A DNA stretch of 64,000 nucleotides from positions 1,116,001-1,180,000 of the forward strand of contig NZ_JAFCKP010000001.1 of the NCBI RefSeq assembly GCF_018130245.1, written 5' to 3'. Shown one piece after another: positions 18,151 to 27,784 of the stretch (the first letter of the stretch is position 1; each line of letters begins with the position of its first letter). The notes under the pieces were generated by a model that saw only the letters and a list, made by a program, of their open reading frames with translations, was not told where the DNA came from and ran no database searches. A program made the translations under genes and the position numbers. This DNA comes from Bradyrhizobium sp. SZCCT0231. Its GTDB lineage: Bacteria; Pseudomonadota; Alphaproteobacteria; Rhizobiales; Xanthobacteraceae.

Positions 18151-19530
18151 ATGGAATTGCGTCTTTACGACACGCTGAGCCGGGAAAAGCGCACCTTCGT
18201 GCCGCTCGATGCGAACAACGTCCGCATGTATGTCTGCGGACCGACCGTCTATGACTTCGCCCATATCGGCAATGCACGGCCGGTGATCGTGTTCGACGTG
18301 CTGTTTCGGCTGCTGCGCCATCTCTATGGCGAGACGCATGTCAAATATGTCCGCAACATCACCGACGTCGACGACAAGATCAACGACCGCGCCGCGCGCG
18401 ATTTTCCGGGCCTGCCGCTGAACGAGGCGATCCGCAAGGTCACCGAGCAGACGGGCAAGCAGTTTCACGCCGATGTCGACGCGCTGGGCGCGCTTCGGCC
18501 GAGCGTCGAGCCGCGCGCGACCGAGCATATCGCCGAGATGCGCGAGATCATCGAGAAGCTGGTCGCCGGTGGTTTTGCCTATGCCGCCGAGGACCACGTG
18601 CTGTTCTCGCCGCAGGCGATGAACGCGGCCAATTCGGTGCTGCCGCGCTACGGCGCGCTGTCCAATCGCTCGCTGGACGAGATGGTCGCGGGCGCCCGCG
18701 TCGATGTCGCGCCCTACAAGAAGGGCAACACCGACTTTGTGCTGTGGAAGCCGTCCAAGCCGGGCGAGCCGTCATGGCCGTCGCCGGCCGATATCAAGGT
18801 GGAGGGGCGTCCGGGCTGGCACATCGAGTGCTCGGCGATGGCCTGGAAGCATCTCGGCGAGCATTTCGACATCCACGGCGGCGGCATCGATCTCGTGTTT
18901 CCGCATCACGAGAACGAGGTTGCGCAGACCTGCTGCGCCTTCCACCGCGAGCGCATGGCGAATTATTGGATGCACAACGGCTTCCTGCAGGTCGAGAGCG
19001 AGAAGATGTCGAAGAGCCTCGGCAACTTCATCACCATCCACGAGCTGCTCGCGGACTGGCCGGGCGAGGTGCTGCGCCTCAACATGCTGAAGACGCATTA
19101 CCGCTCGCCGATCGACTGGACCATGAAGTCGCTGGAAGAGAGCGCCAAGACGCTCGACGACTGGTATCGCGTCGCGGCCGACGTCGTGCCGGGCGAGCCG
19201 GCTGCGTCGGTGGTCGAGCCGCTGCTCGACGACCTCAACACGCCGCAGGCGATCGCGGCGCTGCACGGCCTGCGTGGCGAAGCCACTGCATTGTCGGGAT
19301 CGTTGCGGCTGTTCGGATTCCTGTCGGAGAGCGCGGCGCAGTGGGAAGGGCGCAAGCAGCAGGCGAGCGGCGTCGATGCCAAGGAAGTCGAGCGTCTGAT
19401 CGCAGAGCGGACGGCCGCCCGTAGCCGCAAGGATTTTAAGGAATCCGACCGCATCCGCGATCTGCTCGCGGCGATGGGCGTCGCGATCAAGGACTCCAAG
19501 GAAGGCACGACCTGGGAGATCGCGCGATGA
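18151..19530 (+). CDS. cysS: Cysteinyl-tRNA synthetase
   Basis: A 459-residue class I aminoacyl-tRNA synthetase charging tRNA-Cys in the cytoplasm. The HIGH motif appears in [10 protein letters not shown] (about 31-40), the zinc-site Cys in [10 protein letters not shown], the WHIECSAM and HHENEVAQ segments follow, and the KMSKS loop is EKMSKSLGN (about 283-291). Length is normal. Its stop overlaps the ATG of the following small gene (ATGA), and three more genes follow closely, so it heads a coupled operon. Confidence 0.97.
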   Translation: MELRLYDTLSREKRTFVPLDANNVRMYVCGPTVYDFAHIGNARPVIVFDVLFRLLRHLYGETHVKYVRNITDVDDKINDRAARDFPGLPLNEAIRKVTEQTGKQFHADVDALGALRPSVEPRATEHIAEMREIIEKLVAGGFAYAAEDHVLFSPQAMNAANSVLPRYGALSNRSLDEMVAGARVDVAPYKKGNTDFVLWKPSKPGEPSWPSPADIKVEGRPGWHIECSAMAWKHLGEHFDIHGGGIDLVFPHHENEVAQTCCAFHRERMANYWMHNGFLQVESEKMSKSLGNFITIHELLADWPGEVLRLNMLKTHYRSPIDWTMKSLEESAKTLDDWYRVAADVVPGEPAASVVEPLLDDLNTPQAIAALHGLRGEATALSGSLRLFGFLSESAAQWEGRKQQASGVDAKEVERLIAERTAARSRKDFKESDRIRDLLAAMGVAIKDSKEGTTWEIAR

Positions 19531-19640
19531 AGCGGCCCGACACGCCGTTCCCGCGGCACTGGCTCTATTACATCGCGCTGAAGATCGCGCTGCTCGCCGG
19601 CGCCGTGGCGCTGGTGCTCAAGCTCTATGGGATGTGGTGA
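19527..19640 (+). CDS. 37-residue single-TM membrane protein
   Basis: An ATG overlapping the cysS stop (ATGA) opens a 37-residue frame. It has a basic, aromatic N-terminus ([15 protein letters not shown]) followed by one TM helix ([17 protein letters not shown]) and ends YGMW. Codon use matches the neighbours, the frame fills the cysS-GNAT gap exactly, and translational coupling is obvious from the overlap. It is below usual gene-calling length. The function is unknown. Confidence 0.65.
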   Translation: MKRPDTPFPRHWLYYIALKIALLAGAVALVLKLYGMW

Positions 19641-19645
19641 GGACG

Positions 19646-20137
19646 ATGGGACAGACTTTGCCAAAGCCGGGCTTGCGGCCCTTCCTGCCTGATGATGTGC
19701 CGGTGCTCGCCGCGATCTTTGCGGCCAGCATCGAGGAGCTGACCGGCGACGACTATAGCGAGGCGCAGCAGGAAGCCTGGATGGCGGCGGCCGAGGACGA
19801 AGAGTTCGGCAAGCGGCTCGCGTCTGACCTGACGCTGATCGCGACGCTCGAGGGCTCGCCCGTCGGCTTCGCCTCGCTGCGCGGCAACGATCACATCCGC
19901 ATGCTCTATGTCCATCCGGCGGTGGCCGGGCAGGGCATCGCGACCATGCTGGTCGACGCGCTGGAGAAGCTCGCCGGCGGCCGCGGCGCGACGAGCCTGT
20001 CGGTCGACGCCAGCGATACCGCGGAGGGCTTCTTCGCCAAGCGCGGCTACACCGCCCAGCAGCGCAACAGCGTCACCATGAACGACGAGTGGCTCGCCAA
20101 CACCACCATGAAGAAGACGCTCGGAGCTGCGCCATGA
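19646..20137 (+). CDS. GNAT-family N-acetyltransferase
   Basis: A 163-residue GNAT acetyltransferase. It has the N-terminal LRPFLPDDVPVLAAIF segment and motif A (IRMLYVHPAVAGQGIATMLV, with the acetyl-CoA-binding Q/R-x-x-G-x-A core as AGQGIA, about 90-100). The C-terminal AEGFFAKRGYTAQQRN is typical of the family. The substrate is not predictable. ATG at 19646 follows TGAGGA; a GTG at 19634 is possible but lies inside the preceding gene. Its stop overlaps the next ATG (20134). Confidence 0.85.
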   Translation: MGQTLPKPGLRPFLPDDVPVLAAIFAASIEELTGDDYSEAQQEAWMAAAEDEEFGKRLASDLTLIATLEGSPVGFASLRGNDHIRMLYVHPAVAGQGIATMLVDALEKLAGGRGATSLSVDASDTAEGFFAKRGYTAQQRNSVTMNDEWLANTTMKKTLGAAP

Positions 20138-21732
20138 GCAAGCAGCGTCTTTATCTGTTCGACACCACGCTGCGCGACGGGGCGCAGACCAACGGCGTCG
20201 ATTTCACGCTGGCCGACAAGCAGGTCATCGCGGCGATGCTCGATGACCTCGGCATCGACTATGTCGAGGGCGGCTATCCCGGCGCCAACCCGCTCGACAG
20301 CGAGTTCTTCGCGACCAAGCCGAAGCTCAATCATGCGCGCTTCACCGCCTTCGGCATGACGCGGCGGGCGGGGCGCTCGGTCTCCAACGACCCTGGCGTC
20401 GCGGGCCTTTTGGAAGCGAAGGCGGATGCGATCTGCTTCGTGGCGAAGTCGTCGGCCTATCAGGTGCGGGTCGCGCTGGAGACGACGAAGGAAGAAAACC
20501 TCGCCTCGATCCGTGACAGCGTCGCGGCGGCAAAGGCGGCCGGCCGCGAGGTCATGCTCGACTGCGAACACTTTTTCGACGGCTACAAGGAAGATGCTGC
20601 TTTCGCGCTCGCCTGCGCCAAGGCGGCTTATGAGGCCGGCGCGCGCTGGGTGGTGCTGTGCGACACCAATGGCGGCACCATGCCTGATGAGGTCGAGGCC
20701 ATCGTCACCGCGGTGACCAAGCACATTCCCGGCGATCATGTCGGCATCCACGCCCATAACGACACCGAGCAGGCGGTGGCCAATTCGCTCGCCGCGGTGC
20801 GCGCGGGCGCGCGGCAGATCCAGGGCACGCTGAACGGCCTTGGCGAGCGCTGCGGCAACGCCAATCTCTGCTCGCTGATCCCGACGCTGAAGCTGAAGAA
20901 AGGTTTTGCCGACGCCTTCGAGATCGGCGTCACGGCGGAGAAGCTGGCGACCCTCGTCAAGGTGTCGCGCACGCTCGACGACATGCTCAACCGCGTGCCG
21001 AACCGGCATGCGGCCTATGTCGGCGAGAGCGCCTTCGTCACCAAGACCGGCATCCATGCCTCCGCCGTGCTGAAGGATCCGCAGACCTACGAGCACGTGT
21101 TGCCGGAGCTGGTCGGCAATCACCGCAAGGTGCTGGTGTCCGACCAGGCCGGCCGCTCCAACGTCATCGCCGAGCTCGACCGCGCCGGCATTGCTTACGA
21201 CAAGAGCGATCCCAAGCTGACGCGCCTTGTCGAGGAGTTGAAGGAGCGCGAGGCGCTCGGCTATGCCTATGAATCCGCCAATGCTTCGTTCGAGCTCCTG
21301 GCGCGCCGCACGCTCGGCAAGGTGCCGCATTATTTCGAGGTCGAGCAGTTCGACGTCAATGTCGAGCAGCGCTACAACGCGCTGGGCGAGCGGGTCACCG
21401 TGGCGCTGGCGGTGGTCAAGGTCGACGTCGCCGGCGAGCATCTGATCTCGGCCGCGGAGGGCAACGGCCCCGTCAACGCGCTCGACGTTGCCCTGCGCAA
21501 GGACCTCGGCAAGTACCAGAAATACATCGAGGGCTTGACGCTGATCGACTATCGCGTCCGTATCCTCAATGGCGGCACCGGCGCGGTCACGCGCGTCTTG
21601 ATCGAGAGCGAGGACGAGAACGGCGACCGCTGGACCACGGTCGGCGTCTCCCCCAACATCATCGACGCCTCGTTCCAGGCGTTGATGGATTCGGTGATCT
21701 ACAAGCTCGTGAAATCGGGCGCGCCGGCGTAG
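20134..21732 (+). CDS. cimA: (R)-citramalate synthase
   Basis: A 532-residue enzyme of the LeuA/CimA family condensing pyruvate (or an alpha-keto acid) with acetyl-CoA. The HMGL-like barrel has the metal/catalytic motif DTTLRDGAQTNGVDF at the N-terminus, the HxH metal pair in GIHAHNDTEQAVANS, and GTLNGLGERCGN. The C-terminal about 140 residues form the LeuA-type allosteric domain. The sequence pattern fits CimA (isoleucine via citramalate) better than isopropylmalate synthase, but specificity cannot be proven from sequence. Start overlaps the GNAT stop (ATGA). Confidence 0.85.
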   Translation: MSKQRLYLFDTTLRDGAQTNGVDFTLADKQVIAAMLDDLGIDYVEGGYPGANPLDSEFFATKPKLNHARFTAFGMTRRAGRSVSNDPGVAGLLEAKADAICFVAKSSAYQVRVALETTKEENLASIRDSVAAAKAAGREVMLDCEHFFDGYKEDAAFALACAKAAYEAGARWVVLCDTNGGTMPDEVEAIVTAVTKHIPGDHVGIHAHNDTEQAVANSLAAVRAGARQIQGTLNGLGERCGNANLCSLIPTLKLKKGFADAFEIGVTAEKLATLVKVSRTLDDMLNRVPNRHAAYVGESAFVTKTGIHASAVLKDPQTYEHVLPELVGNHRKVLVSDQAGRSNVIAELDRAGIAYDKSDPKLTRLVEELKEREALGYAYESANASFELLARRTLGKVPHYFEVEQFDVNVEQRYNALGERVTVALAVVKVDVAGEHLISAAEGNGPVNALDVALRKDLGKYQKYIEGLTLIDYRVRILNGGTGAVTRVLIESEDENGDRWTTVGVSPNIIDASFQALMDSVIYKLVKSGAPA

Positions 21733-21767
21733 GATGATGACGTAGGGGACGGCGGCGCCACAAACGC

Positions 21768-21842
21768 CGTCATTGCGAGCGAAGCAATCCAGACTGCCTC
21801 GATGGAAAGACTCTGGATTGCTTCGCTTCGCTCGCAATGACG
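21768..21842. repeat. Intergenic palindromic repeat (type CGTCATTGCGAGCG)
   Basis: Left arm 21768-21793 and right arm 21812-21842 are reverse complements except for an extra 5-bp CTTCG in the right arm. The loop is about 18 bp. The element lies right after cimA and could fold in RNA as a long hairpin. This is a familiar dispersed element of Bradyrhizobium-like genomes; a half copy appears at about 37557-37592. Confidence 0.85.
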
Positions 21843-21861
21843 AGGGGAGGGAGCTCGGCAC

Positions 21862-22239
21862 ATGATCGACCACATCTCCGTCGGCGTCAGCGATCTCGAA
21901 CGTGCCGCAAAATTCTACGAGGCAACGCTCGCCACACTCGGCCTCACCCGCCTCGTCACGCGGCCGCGGACGGTTGGTTTCGGCAAGGCCTATCCGGAGT
22001 TCTGGATCAACTTGCGCGAGGGCATGCCGCCCGTAGCCCCCGAGAGCGGTGTGCACATCTGCCTGCGGGCGAAAACCACGGCTGAGGTCGATGCCTTTCA
22101 CGCGGCGGCGCTGTCCGCCGGCGGCGCCTCCGACGGCGCGCCGGGCGTCCGTCCGCACGATCGCGTGCGCTACTATGCGGCCTTCGTCACCGATCCCGAC
22201 GGCAACCGGATCGAGGCGGTGACGTTTCCGGCGGAGTAG
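21862..22239 (+). CDS. VOC (glyoxalase/bleomycin-resistance) family protein
   Basis: A 125-residue single-module-pair VOC protein beginning MIDHISVGVSDLERAAKFY, the standard first beta-alpha-beta, with the expected metal-side residues His4 and a late Glu in GNRIEAVTFP. Most members of this size bind a divalent metal and act as dimers. Function unassigned. It follows the palindromic repeat by 19 bp. Confidence 0.8.
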   Translation: MIDHISVGVSDLERAAKFYEATLATLGLTRLVTRPRTVGFGKAYPEFWINLREGMPPVAPESGVHICLRAKTTAEVDAFHAAALSAGGASDGAPGVRPHDRVRYYAAFVTDPDGNRIEAVTFPAE

Positions 22240-22267
22240 AGCGTGATCGCCACGAAGGTGGTGCGCT

Positions 22268-22384
22268 CCCTCTCCCGCTTGCGGGGGAGGGTCGGGGTGG
22301 GGGTATCTCCACGGGCGAGAACCCCCAAGAGGAGAGAACCCTCACCCGCCGCTACGCGGCGACCTCTCCCGCAAGCGGGAGAGG
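22268..22384. repeat. Intergenic palindromic repeat (type CTCTCCCGCTTGCGGG)
   Basis: Two GC-rich hairpins (around 22271-22290 and 22364-22384) flank an inner C-rich/G-rich complementary region, so the whole 117 bp can fold on itself. It sits between converging genes, VOC and LOG, and could also end transcription from both sides. Confidence 0.8.
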
Positions 22385-22420
22385 TGACGGAGCCCGCGGC
22401 GAAATCGAGCCAACCAATTG

Positions 22421-23035
22421 TTACAGTTTGCGCGCCATTTCCGGGGCGAGCTGCTTTTCCGATTCGGCCACCTGTGCCGCGGCTGCTTTCAGCTTCGGCA
22501 GGATCTCCTCGATGCGATCGGCCTTGAGGATGTCGATCGAAAGGCCGGCGCGGATGAACTCGGTCTGGCGCATGTGCGACAGCAGCGAGAACAGCGGCTC
22601 CCAGAAATTGTCGATGTTGGCAAGCAGAACCGGCTTGGCATGACGGCCGAGCTGCTTCCAGGTCATCTGCTCGACCAGCTCTTCCAGCGTGCCGACGCCG
22701 CCCGGCAGCGCCACGAAGGCGTCGGAGCGTTCGAACATCAGGCGCTTGCGCTCGTGCATGTCAGGGGTGACGATCATCTCCTGCACGCGCGTCAGCGCGT
22801 TCTCGCGCAGCCGCAGGAAGTCGGGGATGATGCCGGTGACGGTGCCGCCATGGTCGAGCACTGAGGTCGCAACCGCGCCCATCAGGCCGAGCGAGCCGCC
22901 GCCATAGACCAAGCGGACATTGTTTTCGGCGAGCGCCTTGCCGAACGCCTTGGCGCCTTCGGTGAAGCGGGGATTTGTTCCAGGGCCGGAGCCACAATAG
23001 ACACAGACGGTTTTGATCGTGCTCATTGGTGCCAT
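22421..23035 (-). CDS. LOG-family nucleotide-binding protein
   Basis: A 204-residue Rossmann-like protein of the LOG (lysine-decarboxylase-like, cytokinin-activating phosphoribohydrolase) family. It has CVYCGSGPG near the start, the nucleotide loop YGGGSLGLMG, and the hallmark PGGVGTLEELVE. LOG enzymes release free bases from nucleoside monophosphates; in plants and some bacteria this produces active cytokinin. The exact substrate here is unknown. An in-frame ATG at 23026 (MSTIKTV) is an equally good start. Confidence 0.85.
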   Translation of the reverse strand: MAPMSTIKTVCVYCGSGPGTNPRFTEGAKAFGKALAENNVRLVYGGGSLGLMGAVATSVLDHGGTVTGIIPDFLRLRENALTRVQEMIVTPDMHERKRLMFERSDAFVALPGGVGTLEELVEQMTWKQLGRHAKPVLLANIDNFWEPLFSLLSHMRQTEFIRAGLSIDILKADRIEEILPKLKAAAAQVAESEKQLAPEMARKL

Positions 23036-23227
23036 GATGCATTGCAGCGAACAGGCGTCAAGCCCAATCGGTGATTCGATACTCCCGGAAATCTACCGGT
23101 AAATGACGATAAACAATCAAAGATTCGCCATCTGGCGGGGTGCGCGGGCATCGGGAAGGCTCTATATGACGGACGAAAATCGTTAATCGCAGTTGCGCCC
23201 GCATCCGGCGGGCTTTCAGGCTTCTTG

Positions 23228-25186
23228 ATGGACCAACCTCAATCGCTCGACGGCGCCGACGTTCCTGATCCTCCCGCCGGAGGACCGCAGGCCGGGGCCA
23301 CGCTGATGGGCACGCTGGCGCATCTGTGGCCCTATATCTGGCCGGGCGATCGCTTCGATTTGAAGATGCGGGTGGTCTGGTCGCTGGTGCTGCTGCTCGC
23401 CGCCAAGCTGATCACGCTCGCGGTGCCGTTCAGCTTCAAATGGGCGACGGATGCGCTGACCGGTGCCAACACCGCGCCGGTCGCGGCCGACAACTGGCAT
23501 CTCTGGGTGATCGCCTCGCCGCTGCTGCTGACCGCGAGCTATGGCGTGATGCGCATCATGATGGCGGTGCTGACGCAATGGCGCGACGGCATCTTCGCCC
23601 GCGTCGCCATGCATGCGGTGCGCAAGCTCGCCACCATCACCTTCATCCACATGCACGAGCTGTCGCTGCGCTTTCACCTCGAACGCAAGACCGGCGGCCT
23701 GACGCGCGTGCTCGAGCGCGGCCGCGAGGGCATCGAGGTCATCGTGCGCATGGTGATCCTGCAGCTGATCCCGACCATCGTCGAGGTCTCGCTCCTGATG
23801 GCCGTGCTGCTCTGGCAGTTCGACTGGCGCTATGTGGTCGCAACCCTGATCACGGTCGCGGTCTACATGTACTACACCTACGTCGCGACCGAGTGGCGGA
23901 TCGGCATCCGCCGCAAGATGAACGATTCCGACACCGAGGCGAACACCAAGGCGATCGACTCGCTGCTCAACTACGAGACCGTGAAGTATTTCGGCGCCGA
24001 GACGCGCGAAGCGCAACGCTACGACAGATCTGTGGAGCGTTACGAGGATGCGAGCATCCGCACATACACCTCGCTCGCGGTGCTCAATACCGGCCAGGCC
24101 GTGATCTTCACGATGGGACTGACCGCGACCATGCTGATGTGCGCGATCGGCGTGCGCAATGGCACCAATACGGTCGGCGATTTCGTGCTGGTCAACGCCA
24201 TGATGATTCAGCTCTACCAACCCCTGAATTTCATGGGCATGGTGTATCGCGAGATCAAGCAGGCGATCATCGACATCGAGAAGATGTTCAACGTGCTGGG
24301 CCGCGAGGCCGAGATCAAGGACGCCGCCGACGCGCAGCCGCTGGCCGTTACCGCTGGCACGGTGCGGTTCGAGGACGTGCGCTTTGCCTATGAGCCGACG
24401 CGGCAGATCCTGAAGGGCATCAGCTTCGAGGTGCCGGCCGGCAAGACGGTTGCGATCGTCGGCCCGTCGGGCGCCGGCAAGTCGACGATCTCCCGGCTGC
24501 TGTTCCGCCTGTATGACGTCTCCGGCGGCAAGATCCTGATCGACGGCCAGGACATCCGCGACGTCACGCAGGCCAGCCTGCGTGCATCGATCGGCATGGT
24601 GCCGCAGGATACCGTGCTGTTCAACGACACCATCCGCTACAACATCCGCTATGGCCGCTGGGACGCCAGCGATGCCGAGGTCGAGGAGGCGGCGCGCCTC
24701 GCGCAGATCGACCATTTCATCCGCATGGCGCCGAAGGGCTACGAGACCCAGGTCGGCGAGCGCGGCCTGAAGCTGTCCGGCGGCGAGAAGCAGCGCGTCG
24801 CGATCGCGCGCACGGTGCTCAAGGCGCCGCCGATCCTGGTGCTGGACGAGGCGACCTCGGCGCTCGACACCCATACCGAGCACGAGATCCAGGGCGCGCT
24901 CGACCGCGTGGCGAAGAACCGCACCTCGCTGGTGATCGCGCACCGGCTTTCGACCATCGTCGGCGCCGACGAGATCATCGTGCTGGACCAGGGCCGCATC
25001 GCCGAGCGCGGCACCCACGCGAAACTGCTCGCGCAGGGCGGCCTCTATGCCAGCATGTGGAACAGGCAGCGCGAGGCCGAGGCGGCGCGGGAGAAACTGG
25101 CCAAGATGGCCGACGCCAGCGCGGCGCCCAACCGGGAGCCGCCGCCGGTCGATGACATCCTGACGACGCCCGCGGCGGCGGAGTGA
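23228..25186 (+). CDS. Atm1-type ABC exporter (fused permease-ATPase)
   Basis: A 652-residue ABC half-transporter with six TM helices (about 45-345) and a C-terminal ATPase: Walker A GPSGAGKST (about 412), signature LSGGEKQRVAIAR (about 515), Walker B ILVLDEATSALD (about 535). The segment NYETVKYFGAE is typical of the Atm1/HMT1 group, which exports glutathione-linked sulfur or metal compounds and works as a homodimer in the inner membrane. ATG at 23228 is used; the TTG before it is not needed. Confidence 0.9.
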   Translation: MDQPQSLDGADVPDPPAGGPQAGATLMGTLAHLWPYIWPGDRFDLKMRVVWSLVLLLAAKLITLAVPFSFKWATDALTGANTAPVAADNWHLWVIASPLLLTASYGVMRIMMAVLTQWRDGIFARVAMHAVRKLATITFIHMHELSLRFHLERKTGGLTRVLERGREGIEVIVRMVILQLIPTIVEVSLLMAVLLWQFDWRYVVATLITVAVYMYYTYVATEWRIGIRRKMNDSDTEANTKAIDSLLNYETVKYFGAETREAQRYDRSVERYEDASIRTYTSLAVLNTGQAVIFTMGLTATMLMCAIGVRNGTNTVGDFVLVNAMMIQLYQPLNFMGMVYREIKQAIIDIEKMFNVLGREAEIKDAADAQPLAVTAGTVRFEDVRFAYEPTRQILKGISFEVPAGKTVAIVGPSGAGKSTISRLLFRLYDVSGGKILIDGQDIRDVTQASLRASIGMVPQDTVLFNDTIRYNIRYGRWDASDAEVEEAARLAQIDHFIRMAPKGYETQVGERGLKLSGGEKQRVAIARTVLKAPPILVLDEATSALDTHTEHEIQGALDRVAKNRTSLVIAHRLSTIVGADEIIVLDQGRIAERGTHAKLLAQGGLYASMWNRQREAEAAREKLAKMADASAAPNREPPPVDDILTTPAAAE

Positions 25187-25264
25187 CCTTGTCTCCGGTC
25201 CCAACTCTGGCCTAAACAAGCCCGCGCGACGACCCGCGCCATTAACCCCGACCGGCAGATAGCG

Positions 25265-25963
25265 ATGTCCATTCTCGATTCGATCCAGCGTCAGATTCCG
25301 CCGATCCACAAGGAGGGCTATCCCTTCATCGGCGGCTTTGCGCTGGCAAGCATGATCCTGTTCTGGCTGTGGTCGCCTCTGGGGTGGATCGGCACGATCC
25401 TGACCGTGTGGTGCGCGCTGTTCTTCCGCGACCCCGTCCGCGTGACACCGGTGCGTGAGGGGCTGGTTGTGTCGCCGGCCGACGGCCGCGTCTCGATGAT
25501 CACCATGGCGCTGCCGCCGGCCGAGCTCGGCCTCGGCGACCGGCCGTTGCCGCGCATCTCGGTGTTCATGAGCGTGTTCAACTGCCACGTGAACCGCGCT
25601 CCCGTGGCGGGCAGGGTGGACCGCATCGCCTACCGCCCGGGCCTCTTCATCAACGCCGAGCTCGACAAGGCGAGCGAGGACAATGAGCGCAACTCGCTGG
25701 TGATCACGACGCCGGCGGCGCGGATCGGCGTGGTCCAGATTGCCGGCCTCGTCGCCAAGCGCATCGTCTGCTTCGTCAAGGAGGGGCAGGCGATCGGTGC
25801 CGGCGAGCGCTTCGGCCTGATCCGCTTCGGCTCGCGCCTCGACGTCTATTTGCCCCTGGGCACCAAGGCGCTGGTCTCGGAGGGGCAGACCGCGATCGCC
25901 GGTGAGACGATCCTGGCCGATCTTGCCGGCGACGACCAGAGCCGCGCCTACCGCGCCAGTTAA
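25265..25963 (+). CDS. psd: Phosphatidylserine decarboxylase proenzyme (short, PSD-A type)
   Basis: A 232-residue inner-membrane-associated proenzyme. Two hydrophobic helices near the N-terminus are followed by VVSPADGRV (Asp catalytic for self-cleavage), a conserved [11 protein letters not shown] (His), and the C-terminal self-cleavage motif RFGSRLD, in which the Ser at about residue 190 becomes the pyruvoyl group. The short length marks the PSD-A subfamily common in alphaproteobacteria. It acts directly after PssA, encoded 80 bp downstream. Confidence 0.95.
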   Translation: MSILDSIQRQIPPIHKEGYPFIGGFALASMILFWLWSPLGWIGTILTVWCALFFRDPVRVTPVREGLVVSPADGRVSMITMALPPAELGLGDRPLPRISVFMSVFNCHVNRAPVAGRVDRIAYRPGLFINAELDKASEDNERNSLVITTPAARIGVVQIAGLVAKRIVCFVKEGQAIGAGERFGLIRFGSRLDVYLPLGTKALVSEGQTAIAGETILADLAGDDQSRAYRAS

Positions 25964-26043
25964 CCAATAGTCGGTGCTTGTGGACCCTACGCCGCAATGG
26001 CGGAGGGGGGCGCGGCTTGCTATATCTCGCCTTGAGGTGAGCA

Positions 26044-26925
26044 ATGACGCCCTATGAGTTCAAATATGCCGATACGCGCCGCCGGCGGTTCCGACCGATT
26101 CCGGTGCGGATGCTGGTGCCCAACGTCATCACGCTGCTGGCGATCTGCGCCGGCCTGACCGCAATCCGGCTGTCGATCGAGGGGCGGATGACGCTCGCCG
26201 TCTACGCCATCGTGTTTGCGGCCGCGCTCGACGGTATCGACGGCCGCATCGCGCGCATGATCAAGGGCCAGTCCAAATTCGGCGCCGAGCTCGACAGCCT
26301 CGCCGACTTCGTCAATTTCGGCGTCGCGCCCGGCCTGATGCTGTATTTCTGGCAGCTGCACGAGCTGGGCAATGCTGGCTGGATCGCGGCCATGGTGTTT
26401 GCGATCTCCATGTGCCTGCGGCTCGCGCGCTTCAACGCCACGCTGGACGATCCGAACAAGCCGGCCTTCGCTGCCAATTTCTTCACCGGTGTGCCGGCAC
26501 CGGCCGGCGCTATCACCGTGATGTTGCCGATCTATGCGGCGTTCCTGGATCTTGGCCGCTGGCCTGCGGCGCTGACGGCCGGCTACACGCTGCTGATTGC
26601 CTTCCTGATGGTGTCGCGCCTGCCGGTGTTCTCTGGCAAGAGCATGCGCATGCGGGTGCCGCCCGAGCTGGTGCTGCCGGCGTTCGTCGCGGTGATCTTC
26701 TTCATTGCGCTGCTGATCAGCTATCCCTGGTACGTGCTGTCGATCGGAACGGTGCTGTATCTTCTCGCTTTGCCGCTCGGCTACAAATCCTACCGCGACC
26801 AGGCGCGCGCGATGGAAGCGACCGCGCGGTCGGGAGGCGAAGTTCCGTCGCCGCCATCAGCGCCAACACTGACGAATTTGTCAGAGCCGCCGCACGACGA
26901 CGACCGGCCCGGACGGCTGCACTGA
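26044..26925 (+). CDS. pssA: CDP-diacylglycerol-serine O-phosphatidyltransferase
   Basis: A 293-residue polytopic enzyme that makes phosphatidylserine from CDP-diacylglycerol and L-serine. The CDP-alcohol phosphotransferase motif D-G-x2-A-R-x8-G-x3-D-x3-D is complete at about residues 65-87, from DGRIAR to LAD. About eight TM segments follow. The last 30 residues are a polar Pro/Ser-rich tail. It forms a two-step phosphatidylethanolamine pathway with psd. Confidence 0.95.
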   Translation: MTPYEFKYADTRRRRFRPIPVRMLVPNVITLLAICAGLTAIRLSIEGRMTLAVYAIVFAAALDGIDGRIARMIKGQSKFGAELDSLADFVNFGVAPGLMLYFWQLHELGNAGWIAAMVFAISMCLRLARFNATLDDPNKPAFAANFFTGVPAPAGAITVMLPIYAAFLDLGRWPAALTAGYTLLIAFLMVSRLPVFSGKSMRMRVPPELVLPAFVAVIFFIALLISYPWYVLSIGTVLYLLALPLGYKSYRDQARAMEATARSGGEVPSPPSAPTLTNLSEPPHDDDRPGRLH

Positions 26926-27047
26926 GCGGCACCGCGCGGATATCTGCCATGAGGCCCTCCGAGTTGGGCTGAGGCCTGATCTCGGCTATATCGCCCTGTG
27001 CCGGCGGCATCGCGCCAACAGCGACCGCCAATCTGGGAGAGAACGCC

Positions 27048-27767
27048 GTGACTGATACCGCGACCGGGCCGCTGCCCGCTTCCGTCCTCGAGGCGCTGGG
27101 CCGCTACGACACCCCGACGATCTGCAATGCCATGGAGATCGTGGCGCCCGAGCGGCGGCTGATCGGCTACACCACCAAGCAATTGGTCTGTCCGTTCCCG
27201 GACCTGCCGCCGATCGTCGGCTATGCCCGCACGGTGACGATCCGCTCGGTGCTGAAGTCATCGCTCCCGGCCGAGGAGCAGTCCAGGCGTCGCATCGAAT
27301 ATTATGAATATGTCGGTACCGGCCATGGCCCGCGCATCTCGGTGATCCAGGACATCGACGGGCCCGATGTCGGCTACGGCGCGTTCTGGGGCGAGGTGCA
27401 GAGCAACGTCCACAAGGCGCTCGGCTGTCTCGGCGTCATCACCGACGGCTCGATCCGCGACATCCCGCAATGGGCCCCTAGCTTCCAGGCGCTGGCCGGC
27501 TCGATCGGCCCCTCGCATGCCTGGGTGCATGCGGAAAGCTTTGGCGGCGAGGTGCGCGTCGCCGGCATGACGGTGAAGTCCGATGACCTGATCCACGCCG
27601 ACCAGCATGGCGCGATCGTGATCCCGCTCGACGTCGCCGCAAAGCTGCCGGAGGCAGCCGAACTCTGCGGCCGCCGCGAGACGCCGATCCTGGAGATCGC
27701 CCGGAGCCCCGACTTCTCGCTGGAGAAGCTGAAGGCCGCGCTGAAGCGCTCGGCGGAAATCCACTAA
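27048..27767 (+). CDS. RraA-family protein (possible aldolase/decarboxylase)
   Basis: A 239-residue member of the RraA / 4-hydroxy-4-methyl-2-oxoglutarate aldolase family. The family core motif is in LGCLGVITDGSIRDIPQW (Gly-Asp then Arg-Asp, metal and substrate contacts), and HADQHGAIVIP near the C-terminus is typical. It is much longer than the RNase E regulator RraA of E. coli, so an aldolase-like enzyme on a small keto acid is more likely. GTG start at 27048 with GGGAGAG upstream. Confidence 0.8.
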   Translation: MTDTATGPLPASVLEALGRYDTPTICNAMEIVAPERRLIGYTTKQLVCPFPDLPPIVGYARTVTIRSVLKSSLPAEEQSRRRIEYYEYVGTGHGPRISVIQDIDGPDVGYGAFWGEVQSNVHKALGCLGVITDGSIRDIPQWAPSFQALAGSIGPSHAWVHAESFGGEVRVAGMTVKSDDLIHADQHGAIVIPLDVAAKLPEAAELCGRRETPILEIARSPDFSLEKLKAALKRSAEIH

Positions 27768-27784
27768 GCGCGCGGTTGAACGAC

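Noticed and set aside
20047-22158. Very long minus-strand open frame of 703 codons
   Set aside because: It is antisense to cimA and the VOC gene, rich in Arg, His, Asp and Gly as expected from a GC-rich antisense frame, and has no recognisable domain.
21733-22420. Insertion sequence or CRISPR array in the repeat-rich stretch
   Set aside because: The repeats are single palindromic elements without transposase, target-site duplications or regularly spaced units.
23216-26044. Minus-strand open frame of 942 codons
   Set aside because: Antisense shadow of the ABC exporter and psd; composition is typical of an antisense frame.
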